Part shown: positions 11,579 to 24,900 of the stretch, piece after piece
Layout of the letters: the number at the start of each line of letters is the position of its first letter
How positions within the stretch are numbered: position 1 is the first letter of the stretch
DNA from: Oryzias latipes
Taxonomy: Eukaryota; Chordata; Actinopteri; Beloniformes; Adrianichthyidae
Reading direction: 5' to 3'
DNA length: 64,000 bases
NCBI RefSeq assembly: GCF_002234675.1
Contig: NC_019859.2
Location: 12,415,483 to 12,479,482 of the forward strand
Translations under genes and position numbers: made by a program
The notes under the pieces: model-generated
Databases searched by the model: none
Told to the model about the DNA's origin: nothing
The model's input: only the letters and a program-made list of their open reading frames with translations

Positions 11579-13946
11579 CCACATTTCGACTTGCACGGAC
11601 AAACACTGCTTCTCATATTCTGCACACCGTGATCTTGAGAGGTGCGTCTGAACCTTTAGTAATTGTCATGATTTATGATATAGTCAACTGCTTTTCTCCT
11701 ACCTCGTGGGATCCTCGTTGCTGTTTTTTGCTGCTGTGGCCTTGACCTCAATCATACTCCTGTTCACATCCTGAACGGAGGCCATGGCCAACTCCTGAAC
11801 ATCCTTGTCCCCTGACTCCTGCTTGTCTTCGGGCCTGCTTCATGTAACACTACATGTAGCTGTCAAATATGCTTTTACCATTTATCAGAGCCCATTTTTC
11901 ATCTACCGCTTATTTATTCATCATGAGGAACAAATAAATCGCTGTAATGAAATAAAAAGATGAACCTCAAGTGGACAGAAGGTTAATTGAATTCAAAATT
12001 GCTTTGAATGGAAGTCACCACAGGCTTTACTGAATGTAAATCCATTTACAGCACATTGGGACATCCTCATATATTTTTCACCATATTAATATGCGGTAAT
12101 TAGAAAAAGTGTCACAGTGTGCTACATTAATGAGCAGCTGCTGCGATGGTTCGACATCTGTGGCAAAGTGTGACTTCCATACCATGTTTACCACATGCTG
12201 CACCCTAACCCTCACAGCTGATGTGTCAGTCATTACCATCACACATCAGGAAGGAAATAAATGATGAATTCATAGCTATACGTATGCATTTGGTGTATAT
12301 GTTAAGACACAGCATTTACTGCATGATAAAGGAGAGAGGTGTTCATTATCACTCATATCACTGCTCAGATTTTGATGCAGCAGAGCTTTACAGCTCACGA
12401 GGCCAATCTGCTCTCAGGATCATCAAAGGCTTTTAGCTCCACAAGGAATTCCTTGATGTGACTTGTATCACTTTTTAACAGCCAGCTGACTGACAAGAAC
12501 GATTTGCATCTGTGCAAAAACTTGCATGATGACCTTTCTGACAGTATTGTATGAAGGACATGTAAAGCCATGTCTGTCAGTGGGTGTCAGAGCTACAATC
12601 TGTTTGTCACACATTAGTCATTTACTCTGAAAGTTCCATAAATATGTTGTGATAGAAGCGCAGCGGATTCAAACGCTTTCTTCAAGGAATGTAAAAACTG
12701 GTAGAAAAATAAGATTTCTTCTGTCTGTCTGTCCCTTTCATTTCCCATGCATAGGAATTTTTGTAGATCTTTAGAGCTTTTTATTTTTGTCCAAATGAAA
12801 AGAAATAAAGAACTTGAAAAAATAAAAGAATTTTGCTGCAACTTGTTTTAGCTTTTCCTTTTTTTTACCGGAAGTCCGTCTCCCTAAACTGTCAGGTCCC
12901 AAACAGCCCGTCAAAATAAAGGAGGATCATGGATGGTGCAGGTAAATAAACTGATAAAAACAAATGTGAAACTTTTACTGGAAGTTATTTTTCACTAATT
13001 ATCTTCACATTTTTTACAGGAACTTTACCACTATTTAGCCTGTTTGGATCAATGAGTCAACACCCTGAAGTAACAATTGAGTTTTATTGGTCAAGCCAAG
13101 TATAAAAACTGGTACATGTTTTTTCGGAACCTGCCTAATACAAAAATAACTGCTGCTATAGTGTATCCTTAACTTTAGTCACTTCAGTTGACAGATTTTT
13201 TAACAAATGGTGATCAATGATCAGAGTGGTGGATGATGTCACCATTCATACATCCTGTACAAAATGTATTCCAAGAAGAATGAAAAATAAAACGTAAAAA
13301 AAAAAAAAATTTTAAATAACAACTTTTTAATATTGATTTTTGGTTAGGAACTGGTGGATGACAGACTCTTGTTACAGAAACGTAAACATTTTATATATCT
13401 AATCAAATTAAATAAAACATGAATATGACAAAACCATGGACTAAGGGCACAAGAAAGGGATGTCAAAGCAGATGACCAGACTCGTCAATACACTGAGGAT
13501 AATTAACTTGGACGTGAGCAGCCACTAAAGCTAATTGGAGATTTGAATCTGGTGTGAGTGACAGGAAGGAAATGGTACATTACAAAATAAAAATAAAAAA
13601 CAGCAATTAAAAATTAAAAAAACTAGACAGCAAAATCTTCACACATGCAATGTATTTCGTGTAAAAGCATGATTAAAAAGTCACACTGCAATGTGAGATG
13701 TGACTAAAAGTCAGCCAAATGAGTGCAAAAGAGTGGGTTCACTGCAGTGACCCATTCTTATTGGTTAAAAAAAAGGAACAACTAAAGTCTTAAAACCTGA
13801 TTATTCTACAACTCTGAATCTATCATTTTTATTTCTTCTTTAGAATATGTATGGGCATGACCCTTCCCAGCTGTCATTAGGTGCGTTTTCTCCACTTCCT
13901 CTTCAAACAGGTCATGTCCCAGAATCAAAAAGGCACACAACCTAAA
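11579..13946. other. Intergenic sequence, no gene recognised
   Basis: AT-rich. 12110-12450 is less AT-rich and compositionally balanced, which could fit a conserved non-coding element, but this cannot be judged from one sequence. Confidence 0.45.
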
Positions 13947-14550
13947 GGCCGTGTCACACAGCCACTACATATATTTTGCGCATTTTCCATGTGTGAGGTT
14001 TCGCTCTTTCGTGATTCATGCGTGAAATACGTAATTCATAAGCGTTTCTTGCGTTCGTCAATGTGCGCAGATGTCGGTTGAGGGTTTCGGCCCACAGGTC
14101 TTTACATGATTTCACTTTTGAGCAGTTCAAAATTTTTGGTTTGTTGAGAATTATTCAATTTATGCATATTTTATGTAGTTTATATGCAATTATTATTTAA
14201 ATCTTATGCAATTGTGCGTGATTTTGCGAGATGCAAATTTGTGGCCTTCCAAGACCGTTCCACATATACCGAAAGGTTTTTTCACGCATGTACCACCGAT
14301 GTATTACTTATATATTGTGTATATGGTTCACATAAAACCTCAAAGTTACATAATTGATGCACAAACTTTGGCAGTAGATTTATGTTTTGTTTTATGTGGT
14401 TTTAATGTGGTTCATTTGTGAGATATCCCAGATATCTGGGAAAATTTCACATAAAGACCACAACCTTTCTCCCTTTTTCCACGTATATTTACGTATGACC
14501 AATTTTCATCCGTGCAGTATACGCAAAATGTACATAATGGCTGTATGACC
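13947..14550. mobile_element. MITE with inverted ends, about 600 bases
   Basis: The left end GTGTCACACAGCCACTACAT and the right end ACATAATGGCTGTATGAC are inverted repeats that continue into ATTTTGCG / CGCAAAAT. Further inside, ACGTAATTCATAAG and TTACGTATGACC also pair loosely. No transposase frame. Confidence 0.75.
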
Positions 14551-15904
14551 CTCTGCTTCAGAAACTTCAGACCAATTAGTCATTCTTCATTTTTGGCTTT
14601 GTGTGACATGAAGAAAACAATTTTCAATTAGTGTTAACTTTTAGTGATCCTCACTGTATTTTGGTTTACAAGGAACATTGCTAAAGTTATATAAATATTT
14701 AAATCAAAACATTTTTTTCTATCTGATCTGATGTCGAACAAACCATTTTTATTCTTTGAAAAAATGTAATACTTTGTCATACTTTGACAAAGTTTTAAAA
14801 GGACATTTATTGTAAGTAGAACAGTTCAATAAATAAAAAAAACAGATTTAAGTTTTAGACCTTTATTATGCCATTCCACACCACCTTTATTCAAAATTAC
14901 TGGTTCCATTGGAAAGAGCTTACAAATGGAAGAAAAGCAGAGCACCATAGAAACATTAAATATTGCATCAGGAAGATAACACATAAAGGAAAAACAAAAT
15001 CAACTTTTTTTTAAAACAGATTATTGTATCAGTGACATTTTAAGAGTCAGGAGTGGAAGCTGAAGCTTTTTAACAGCAGAATTCAAAATGTTACTGCAAC
15101 AATGGATCTATTTCTGGCAACAGTGATGGGCAGAGGACTGTAAAAGACGTTGTGAAGCTTTAATATAAGAACACAGAACTAAATACAACATGCACATCCT
15201 GTCAAGCGCCGTTCCATATTCTAATTTTAAATGAGAGTATTGATACATTTGCATATGTGTGGAGAGGAACTACTCATTGTTTTATTCTTAGTTTACAGCA
15301 ATCAAGTGTGAGAACGTTTGTGCTGATACAGATGTGCTTTGAGTAATACGTTATTTGTGTTCTACCCTTGCAGTCATAACACACAAGTAGTCAAAAGTGT
15401 TAATTTTATCATGCAAATGTATAACATAATAAAAGTCTCGTGTCAGAAAATGCAGTACACTGCTGAGCTGTTTTTTTTTAACCAGATGCAGAATTGACCA
15501 AAAAATGTTGTTACTTCAATGGACCACTAGAGGGCGAAAGAGGAGCACCGTGTCTGAGAAAGTAAAGTGATAAAAATGAAAGATGTCATAGACAACAGGA
15601 GGGAAAAACAACAAAGTACCAAGTACTAGCGTTGGATGTTAAAAGTAGTATTCACATGTGCATTTGTGAGTCCAAATATAACGTTTGGCATAGATTTGAA
15701 TGTCTTCAATGATTGTGAAATACGCTTTATTTTGTATTTGTTATATCTTTTGGGAATAAAAGTGTAATCTTATATACTAGGGATTCCACTTTAATACTGA
15801 AAAGTGTTCATACATGCCAACGTATCCACACTCAGATATGCTTCAGCACACAATAATGAGGAGGTATCTCACACAAACAACACGCAAAGTGCAGACAAAA
15901 GTAT
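14551..15904. other. Region downstream of crmp1
   Basis: Includes the probable crmp1 3' UTR next to 15904 (AATAAA on the minus strand at 15726-15731) and a CTCF-like motif at 15524-15536. No other gene recognised. Confidence 0.5.
15524..15536 (+). promoter_or_regulatory. CTCF-like motif
   Basis: CCACTAGAGGGCG fits the vertebrate CTCF core (CCASYAGRKGGC). It lies about 370 bases beyond the crmp1 stop codon. Motif match only. Confidence 0.5.
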
Positions 15905-18900
15905 TCAGCCAAGGCTGGTGATGTTCGAGCGACCACCGGGAGGTGCTACAATGCGGTGGCCAGACCTCCGGGGAATGTTGTCATCTATCTGAGCACCTGA
16001 TGAAAAGGAAAAACCATCGAAATGTCAAGTCAGCCGGTGTTTTATGAACAACTCCCTGTGTGATGACAAGATGTTTTAAGATGCTGGTTCGATTTCAGAT
16101 TGCATACCTGAGAGGCTGAAGTTGGACAGGTGCAGATTGCGTACTGTTGGTGGCTGGTGAGAGGTGGGGGAGGTTTTGGCTGATGGAGAAGGGGTTATGT
16201 ATTTGGGGGTGGGAGTAACATCATGCACAGGGCCATCATAGACACCACGCGTGACACCCTGCTTGCTGCTCACCTGGATTGGAAATGCATAAATGGCACA
16301 AAACTCAAAAAATATGTATAAAAACAAATGTTTACATACTAAAATAGTAATGGTATAATTTCACGTTATTAGACTAATCTTCAGAAACTCATAATTTTTA
16401 AATTATTTTGTTCTGTAGAGTAAACAAAAAGATACAAATAACATTTTTATTTGTCAGAAGCTTGTTTTAGACCCTCAGGCATTAGGCTTGCTTTATTACA
16501 GATCAATGACAAATATGATGCGTATAATATTTGTTTTAATCCTTAAAAATGTGATAATCAGATTAAAGAAATCAGAGTATAATTTTCCCAAAATATTCAA
16601 AAAAGAAACTTAATATCTAATATTGCACCCATTTTCATTGCCATAAGAAATCCACGAAAAATTTCTTCAGAACTTTACTTATAAGGAATCTAAAAATAAT
16701 TTGATTAAAGACGAACTCTGATAATTATCGTGTTTTAGGTGGGGTTTTTTTCAACTTCTTGAGGCATTTTTCTCATGATGTAGAACATATATAAAGAAAA
16801 ATTAAGTTAAAAATTGCATTTCTGAGTTCTAGCGATAAAGTGTATAAACAGATGTGCGATGGGAAGTGGGGACGGGCTTGGTCTGCCCTGACAGTCCAGC
16901 CCACAACGCAAAGATGAATTTCTAGTGAACTCCGGCCATTCTACACAAACTACGTCCAAGAACATTACAGTTTTTATTTTATTTTTTTATTTTGGCTAAA
17001 TACTGCATAACCATAATTAAAATACCACGGGAAACCCTTTTAAAATAGATCAAAAGATTGACCGGATCGGGACTTTAAGGACAATCCAAGACTTTTTTTA
17101 TGAAATAAAATTCCACACACCTGGTTCCTAAACTTGATCCGCTGGAAAGCGTAGTCTGGGAAGGGCTTGCGTGGAATGAACCGACCAGTCCCCTGCTGTA
17201 TCTGAAGCTTGCCTCCTTCATAAACCACCCGGCCCTGACTCAATACCAGAGCTGGACCTCCCCGACACTCAAGGCCCTCAAAGATGTTATACTCTGCAGC
17301 CTGTGTGGGAGAGAAAAATGATGAGACAAAAGCCACAAAAAAAAAGAAATGAAGAAGAGGGACAAAGGGGAGTCCTCTCCTCTGCAGGGGCAGTGATATC
17401 GTTCACCCTGAACGCTGTTTGAGCGAGCTTTTCTTCAAGGCTTAGTGGATTTACAGTTGAGCAGATATGGGATGAATAAGAAGGAGACTTGGGTCGTGTC
17501 GAAACAGTGATTGTGCTGTTACAAGGGGATGGGAATACAAAAGGGGAAGGACTAAAGAGGGATTATAAACTAAATCTGGAATTATTCCCAATAAGGCATC
17601 TTCAGGGCAGGCACTACATGATTCCTTTTCTTATCCAATTGTTCAGCATTACCCTCTTTTAGTGTTTTACAAAAAGTAGTTGATATAAGCAGAATTTAGT
17701 CTTTTTTTTGTCCTTTTTCTGTAGACTAATTCTCGTCGCTTGCAAAGAAAGGGCTCTTATTTTGTTGTTTCATAAAAGTATACTGCAGACACATTTCTGA
17801 CCCTCTCAATGAAAAACTACCTAAACAAGATCAACTTTGCTCTACATGAAACTTCATTTCAATAATCACCCACTGACTATTTATTGTGAATATAGTTCTG
17901 TTTGCAGGTGTGTATCACTCAAAACTCCAAAGTGCCAGTAATCAATGAGGCAAATATCAAATAAACACATGCGAATGCTCTTTCTGGAATAATACATTGA
18001 AGCTGCTTTGTCTGTAAACATCAGGCTGGATTATTATAGCTGGCATGAGGCCCCTATAGTACCTGCAGTACTTTGATGAAAACGTATTACAGTTCTTAAT
18101 CATATCATTACACATTCATCAGGTTCCATACAAGTCATATATGTACAGACACTAAATGATTTTCTTCACATTATGTTTAGTGGGTTTTTCGCCTCTTTAT
18201 GTCAAAGTATTTGCAGTAAAGTTTAATTGCTGCATTCCACTTATTGTTTGCAAAATTCAGCACAATTGAATTAATTTTTTTTACCATAGAAAACATATCA
18301 CAGCCATTAAGCTTAAATATTTACGGAGTGCAGCTCAAAAACATCAAACTTGAATCGCAAAAATGTCTTTTAGCATCTTTACTTCTAATGGTAGGTAGCC
18401 AAAACACATTATAATTTAATTACTTGTTATTTTGTCTATTGAAAGCACATTTGTGTCTGTTTAATGCTTTTTAAAACTGTCCTGTTCTTGGCCTGTTCAA
18501 TCTTTGTTTTTTTCCCTCTGCCTCAGCTTTCTCTGGCTTCTGTCCTGATTTGTTTCACTTGTTAAACCACTGCAGATATACTGCTGTTTCTGTTTACTCC
18601 AGTGCCGGTTCGTTTGCTCTGTCTTAGTGGTTGTTGTGTCTCTCAGCGTGAATTTCTGGAGGTAGTCACCGTGTTGGATTGCTGTGAGATTTTTGGTCTC
18701 CTTTTCATTTGTTTTTCTTGGGATCTGGCCTGCTGGAGATTTTTGTTCTTTCCTGTTGTTGGAATTGTTTTTGATGCGTTTGCACTGCTCACACAAAGAA
18801 TGAAGAGGATCCGACTGTGTAGAACTATATGATTTTATTTCACTTTGGATTTCTGTTTCCTGTTCCCCCTGAGGGTGTACCTCATGACCTACGTTTATGT

Positions 18901-21900
18901 CGTGCTGTATAGCCATAACTATATTTTGTGAGTAAGACTTCCTCAACGTGGGGCAACAGCAGATTTTCATTGATGGACAGTTGAAATTCCTTTTTTTTGA
19001 TTAAAGATTCTGTCACACTTTATCTGTGTTTGGACTGTTTAATGTTTTTCTCACTAAATCTTTACAAAATATCAGAACTACAAGTGTCTTACCACAGTCT
19101 GTATTTTCATATTTTTAGATTCAAATGTAAGAAATAGTTGCTTTTGTGTTTTATCAATGTTTCCATACAGTGTTTCCCACCCCTTTTCAGCAACGGTGCA
19201 GAGGTAGAGCGGTCGACTTCTTATCAGAAGATCGCTGGTTCAGATTCCCGCTCTCCCATGCGTCAAAGTGTCCTTGGGCAAGACACTGAACGCCACAGTC
19301 TTCCTGGTGGTTATAGGTTGGCACCAGTGTTCTGCAGCAGAGCCGGCATCAGTGTGTGACTGTGTGTGCATGGATGAATAGGACTGTGACTGTAAACGCT
19401 TTGGGCCTTCTAAGAAGGTAGAAAAGCGCTAAACAAGTATACACCATTTTCCATTTTCCCATTTTACGTGGTGTCAAACAGGGAAATCATATGTACAGGT
19501 GCCATACAAATACTAAACAAACACTTTGAATGTCATTGAGCCCAAACACTTTATGTAAACAAATCAAAATTCATTTTAACTCCTTCATACCTGACTTTAT
19601 TTCCAATTATATTAAGAAAAACTTTTTTTTTTGTATTCAAGGTGATGCTAAATCAATTGGAGTCCTGGATTTAATAGCATGTTGCAAACTAGCAACTGGT
19701 AATCCACATAATATCTTTTCACATCTGTATCCTTCGTGTTCTCACCGACTGTTGCTGTTTCGCAGTGATGGTTTTGACAATGTCTGGGTCCCAGATGACG
19801 ATATCTGCATCAGAGTCCACAGCGATGCGTCCCTTACGAGGATACAAGTTGAAGATTTTAGCTGCGTTGGTTGATGTGACTGCCACAAACTGGTTCTCGT
19901 CCATTTTCCCCATGGCCTAAAGAAACAAAAGACACAACGTTAAAGATGGTTTGGCTGACAGTTTACGCAGAAACACACAGGCCCTCAGATCTCACCACAG
20001 CCTTGTCCCAGACGAAGCCCATCCTCTCCTCTACCCCGTTGGTTCCTTCTGGGATCAAGGTGAAGTCATCTTTACCGATGGCTTTCTGAGATGTGCTGTA
20101 AGCACAGTGAGAGCTGCCCACAACCTGCAGGTCCCCGCTGGGCCAAACAAACACAGCCAAAGACATTATAAACACATAAAAGCGTCAATAAGCCCAAAAC
20201 AAAAATATATACTATTCATTCCCAAAAATCAAGATTAAGCAGACAGTTCAGAGAAAAAAAGAGATGCCCTCATGTAACCTAACTGAAAAACATGTTGCAC
20301 TTTTGTATAATTTAATCAACCGCCATATAACTATGACAATCAGTAATATTGTTTTCTTCTAAATAATACTATTAGATGTTATACTGAACTAGGAGGACAT
20401 CCAATCAAGCAACTAAGCATTACTGCTGCTAAAACATGATGGGCAGCATGAAAATCTGACAGGAAGCTCTCGACCATAGAAAAAACAAATTCTAAAAATA
20501 CATTTTGTCCTTCAGGTAAGGATCAAGGACAACAGCAGGATCACACGACTGCTGCGACAGCATTGACACACCTATAGAGCAGAGTAGGAGGAGGAGGAGG
20601 AGAGAGGAACTTGGTCACCAAGGCAACTAAAGATGAAGGATTCTGGTTCCTAAGCTATTTTTAGCAACAGGAACAGTCAAAATCAACAGTTTTTTCTGGG
20701 CGTGTGCATGTGTCTGAGGTGGAGCAAAGCTGGGTTTTTGCTTCATCCACCTCCATAAAGCTTTGGTCTATAAAAAACTATATAAACAGATTTGTAAAAA
20801 AAAGGGATACAATATAATTAGAAAATGTTGGGATGTATGGCAAAAATAAAAATAAAATTGAAAAGACTTAACTCATACCTGGCCAACAGGGTGTGGAGAT
20901 GTTCTGGTGTGGTGGGGTCAGGACTTAAAGGTGGAGAGGTCACATAGGCAGCTGCTTTGGCCCAGTTTTTGCTCCAATAATGAGAACCGTCCGTCGCCAA
21001 GCCAGCTGTAATTGGTTCTCCAAATACCACGGAACCTAGAGTGGAAAATAACAGAAGTATAACACTTGAAGTCGATGAACAAATAAAGTTATTTCTGAAA
21101 AATATAATCAAATGTTAGAAAAGGTTAAAAAAAAAACAGAGCTGTGCAAACCTTTTCTGCGGGCCTGAGCGATGGTGTCAGCGGCACTCTTGCTCATCAC
21201 TTTTGTGATGTAGACAGGACAGTTCACACAGTTACCGAGGGTGATGGCACGAAACACAGCCTCAGCTTCCACCTGCATAGAAAAATAAAGGCAGATTGAT
21301 GAACCTCTGTGCTACTCATGAACTGATACTTATAGGATATAAAAGATACCTCCTCAGGACGACTCAGAGGATGCCCTTCAGGACCAGTGATTCCCATCCC
21401 AAGGATTTTTCTTTGTTCCTATACGAAGATTTAAAGAATCATTGTCATATATTATACTCTGTCAGGATTAAAGCAAGGGGAAGTGAGCTGTTAGTCACAA
21501 ATGTAATCTGAGTACTAAATTATATCTAAGTTAAGTAATGAAGACAAAGTTTAACAAATATTTTACTGCATTATTCGCAAAAGGCTGGTTTCCGTGTTTC
21601 TCCTTGAATAATCTCCAGTATTAGAAGTAACTAGTTACAGCAGCAAATTATTTTAGATATCTATTCAATTTTACTCATGTTCAGTAACTTGTAAATTCCA
21701 AAAACAGACAAACCGCCCAAAATAAAAATGCTAACTGAGATCATGATATTTTATCAAATTAAAACAAAAACCTTTAACAAGATCTTTTTGGGATATTGTT
21801 GATTACTTCAAAGAGTTTTGAAATTATGTTCATACTTAAAATAGTGAGCCAATTTTCCTAGAGATTACTAAAGATCATAGACACAAACTTTATTTGTCAC

Positions 21901-24900
21901 TTTCCTCAATAACTATTAGGTCCTGTCTTTTCTCTGAACCAATATCTGTCGGTTCTGTTGTTGTAGACTTGGTGTAGTAATAGTAATCTGTGTTTAACAG
22001 GCACTATTATTGTTTCAGTCTTTCTGAGACACATACGTCTCAGGTTCTGTGTTCAGTACATACCGTATATTTTTATTTGATCGACTAAACTACCGGTAAC
22101 TAAGCTAAAGCGAAGAGTTGGTCCTGTAATTTGTAGTCCAATGCTTAAAAAAATAATATCTAAAACCATTAAAGCATATCTACTACTTTTGCAGATATTA
22201 CAAGAAGGTAACCAATAGTATTGCAAGAGTCATGTATCACATTACAATTCTTAGATATAATATTGTTAAGGTCAGGTTTTACTTTTGAATACCAATAGAA
22301 AGTAATCTTTAATGCATTAGCTTGGAAGTAACTTGCATAAAACTGACATATCTCTATATGTTAGATATGTCGGCAATCATTTCATTAGTACTCAATGTAT
22401 TATCAATGATCCTAGCTGTTATTCTACACTACCATTGTCATATCCAGAAGTAATATCAGTTCTGTTGCATCTACAGGCATCCCTTAGCATCAGATTTATC
22501 TGTCATTAATCTGATTATAATCAGAGGTAATGATCTCCAAAATATAAGTCATTAAGGGCATAATGACCTGCTTAATGTGCATCTGTCTCTACTAGGTGTG
22601 AGTTTACGTAGATAGAAAGACAAAATGATGTATTCACCTCAAAAATCAGGTCTCCGTTTTCGGCATGTACTAACACAACAGCCCCCAGCTGCTTCAGAAA
22701 GGAGAATGCCTCATACAGCTGTGGATGTATAAAGAACAACAAACAGTTTAACAGAAAAAAATTAAAGGCTTCTAAAAACATCTTTTTGAGAGAGAAAAGG
22801 ATTTAGTGAGTTTGCATCATTTGGGCTCTTAGGGATGATGGTGCATACCTGAGAATCTGTCATCTGGTACACATCTTTATAGGCCATGTACACTTGAAAG
22901 GAGTTGATACCTGAAAGGAGTAAAAAAAAAACTGCATTGGCTTCATTGGAGCAACAAGAGTAAATCATAATAAAATCATAATTCTGGGATAAAAAGAAGA
23001 AAAGAAAATCTAGGAAAGAGATCTATACTAATTTAGGAAGCAAAGCATCATAATAAAAATCATATCTTCATATCCTAAAACAACTCTTCCAAATTAGAAG
23101 CCCTTTAAGACACAGAATACTTTTACAATTCCCACAAACAATTATTTACTTTTACAAAGGATTATAGATGAAGCATGTCCCTTGTGTCACAAGAACGGGC
23201 AGAAGGCTGGTTCCAATTGCAGTAGGTTTATAAGCACAGCTGAGTTTACAAAGCTAAATCAATGTCAGGCAGGGGTCAATGAGGAGCATGGGAGCATCAG
23301 AGAAGAAACAGGAGTAGTCAGGATTCAGGCTAGATTCGGTGCAGGCGGCAGGCAAACAGAGTCAGAGCCAAAACAGGGTCAGGAAATCAGAAGCCCAGGT
23401 CTGGCTATAACGTTCAGTAATGAAGCCAGAATGCCAAAAATAATACTTTACACTGAGTGAGGCTAAGTGCAATGCTTTAGTGTACACTGCTCATGAGAGT
23501 AAGGTGTGTGGCATCCAAGAATTGTGCCCTGGGGTTGCTGGGAGATGTAGTGCATAGGGTACTCTGGAGACGGTTCCTGCTGGTGACCAGAGGGGGAGAC
23601 AGAGCTCTGACTTCTGACACCTTTCCATTGCAACAGCATTAAAACGGCTTTCCAATGGGCTTTAACTCAGTTTCTAAACACGTTTCTGCTTTGGCAAACG
23701 TTTTTCTTTTATTAAGATCAAGGTTTAGACAAATCATGACAACTACAATATTTTTTGTTTGTCGCAGTAAAAGTAAAAAAAAAAATCCTGCCTTTGTCTT
23801 GCACCAGGACCTCCAGCTCATCTTTAACAGTCTCATTCCACAGGGGGATGTCCACATGCAGAGAGTAATCGCAGCACGCTCGTTTATCTGCAGCTTCCTG
23901 CCAGCGCTCAAACGCCTCCAGCAGACTTTCCCCGGGCTCAGGGGTCACATGATCGACTGAGATGTGGCAAAAGCAAAAGGTTAAAATGCGCAGATGTGAA
24001 TGTGCTGCCTGAAACTCAGCATCCACACTCACTGATCATCGTGGTTCCCCCAGCAAGTGCAGCCTTAGTGCCTTGGAGGAAATCATCAACAGGCTGTGTG
24101 CCCAGGTACGTCTTCATCAAGCAGGTGTTGACATCAATCCCACCTGGAATTACCATGCGACCATTGGCCTCGATCACTTTGACACCTCCAGGAACAACCA
24201 GATTCTCCCCCACCTGCCTGTTAGGATTTGAACAGCAAAATGAGAAGGATGGAACCGGTTGAGAACTTGGAGAATTTATATGATGCTATATCAGAATTTG
24301 ACATGAAATGGTCATGTAATTCCTCCTCAGACGCACTTGATGAGGCCATCCTCGATGTAGACGTCTCCAAAGAAGGAGCGGTCATCGTTCACCACTCGCC
24401 CCCCTCTGATCAGAAGCCGTTCATCCTGCAGAGAAGAGCAGGGGGGGGGCTGACTTGACTGCAGCTTTTTGACATATTACACAATCAGTTATGTAATCCA
24501 TGACCTTATAGCAAAATTGATCCATTCGATGTAACACCAAAAATATGTATTTGCATTAAAGGAAACTCTGGCATTTTGAGATGGTTGTTATTTCTTTTTT
24601 TATATATACAAATCCTGTGACATGTAGACTGTCTAGAAGGTGATTTGTCAAGCCACAACTACACCCTGTATCAACTTGGTGCCTGGCAACAAGAGGAACT
24701 CGGTCACCGTGGCAACCTATGATGACAGCTGACAGCACAACCTATGTCTGCATCTGTATAAATAAATAAAAACATGGAGGGTTTCTGTGCCATCTAAAGG
24801 TGCATTAGATTTTTAGATCAAGCCTCCACCTTTAAGGTGCAGCTCCTGATAACATATGGATGAATGAATCACAAGTTTTCCTCTTTTTTTTAAAGGCTGT

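Noticed and set aside
18497..18970. 157-codon minus-strand open frame in crmp1 intron 11
   Set aside because: Low-complexity Lys/Gln/Thr-rich translation of pyrimidine-rich DNA, with no family match and no splice support. It looks like degraded repeat sequence.
23585..23605. A third CTCF-like site (GACCAGAGGGGGAG)
   Set aside because: The match to the core is incomplete, and it lies in a probable repeat.
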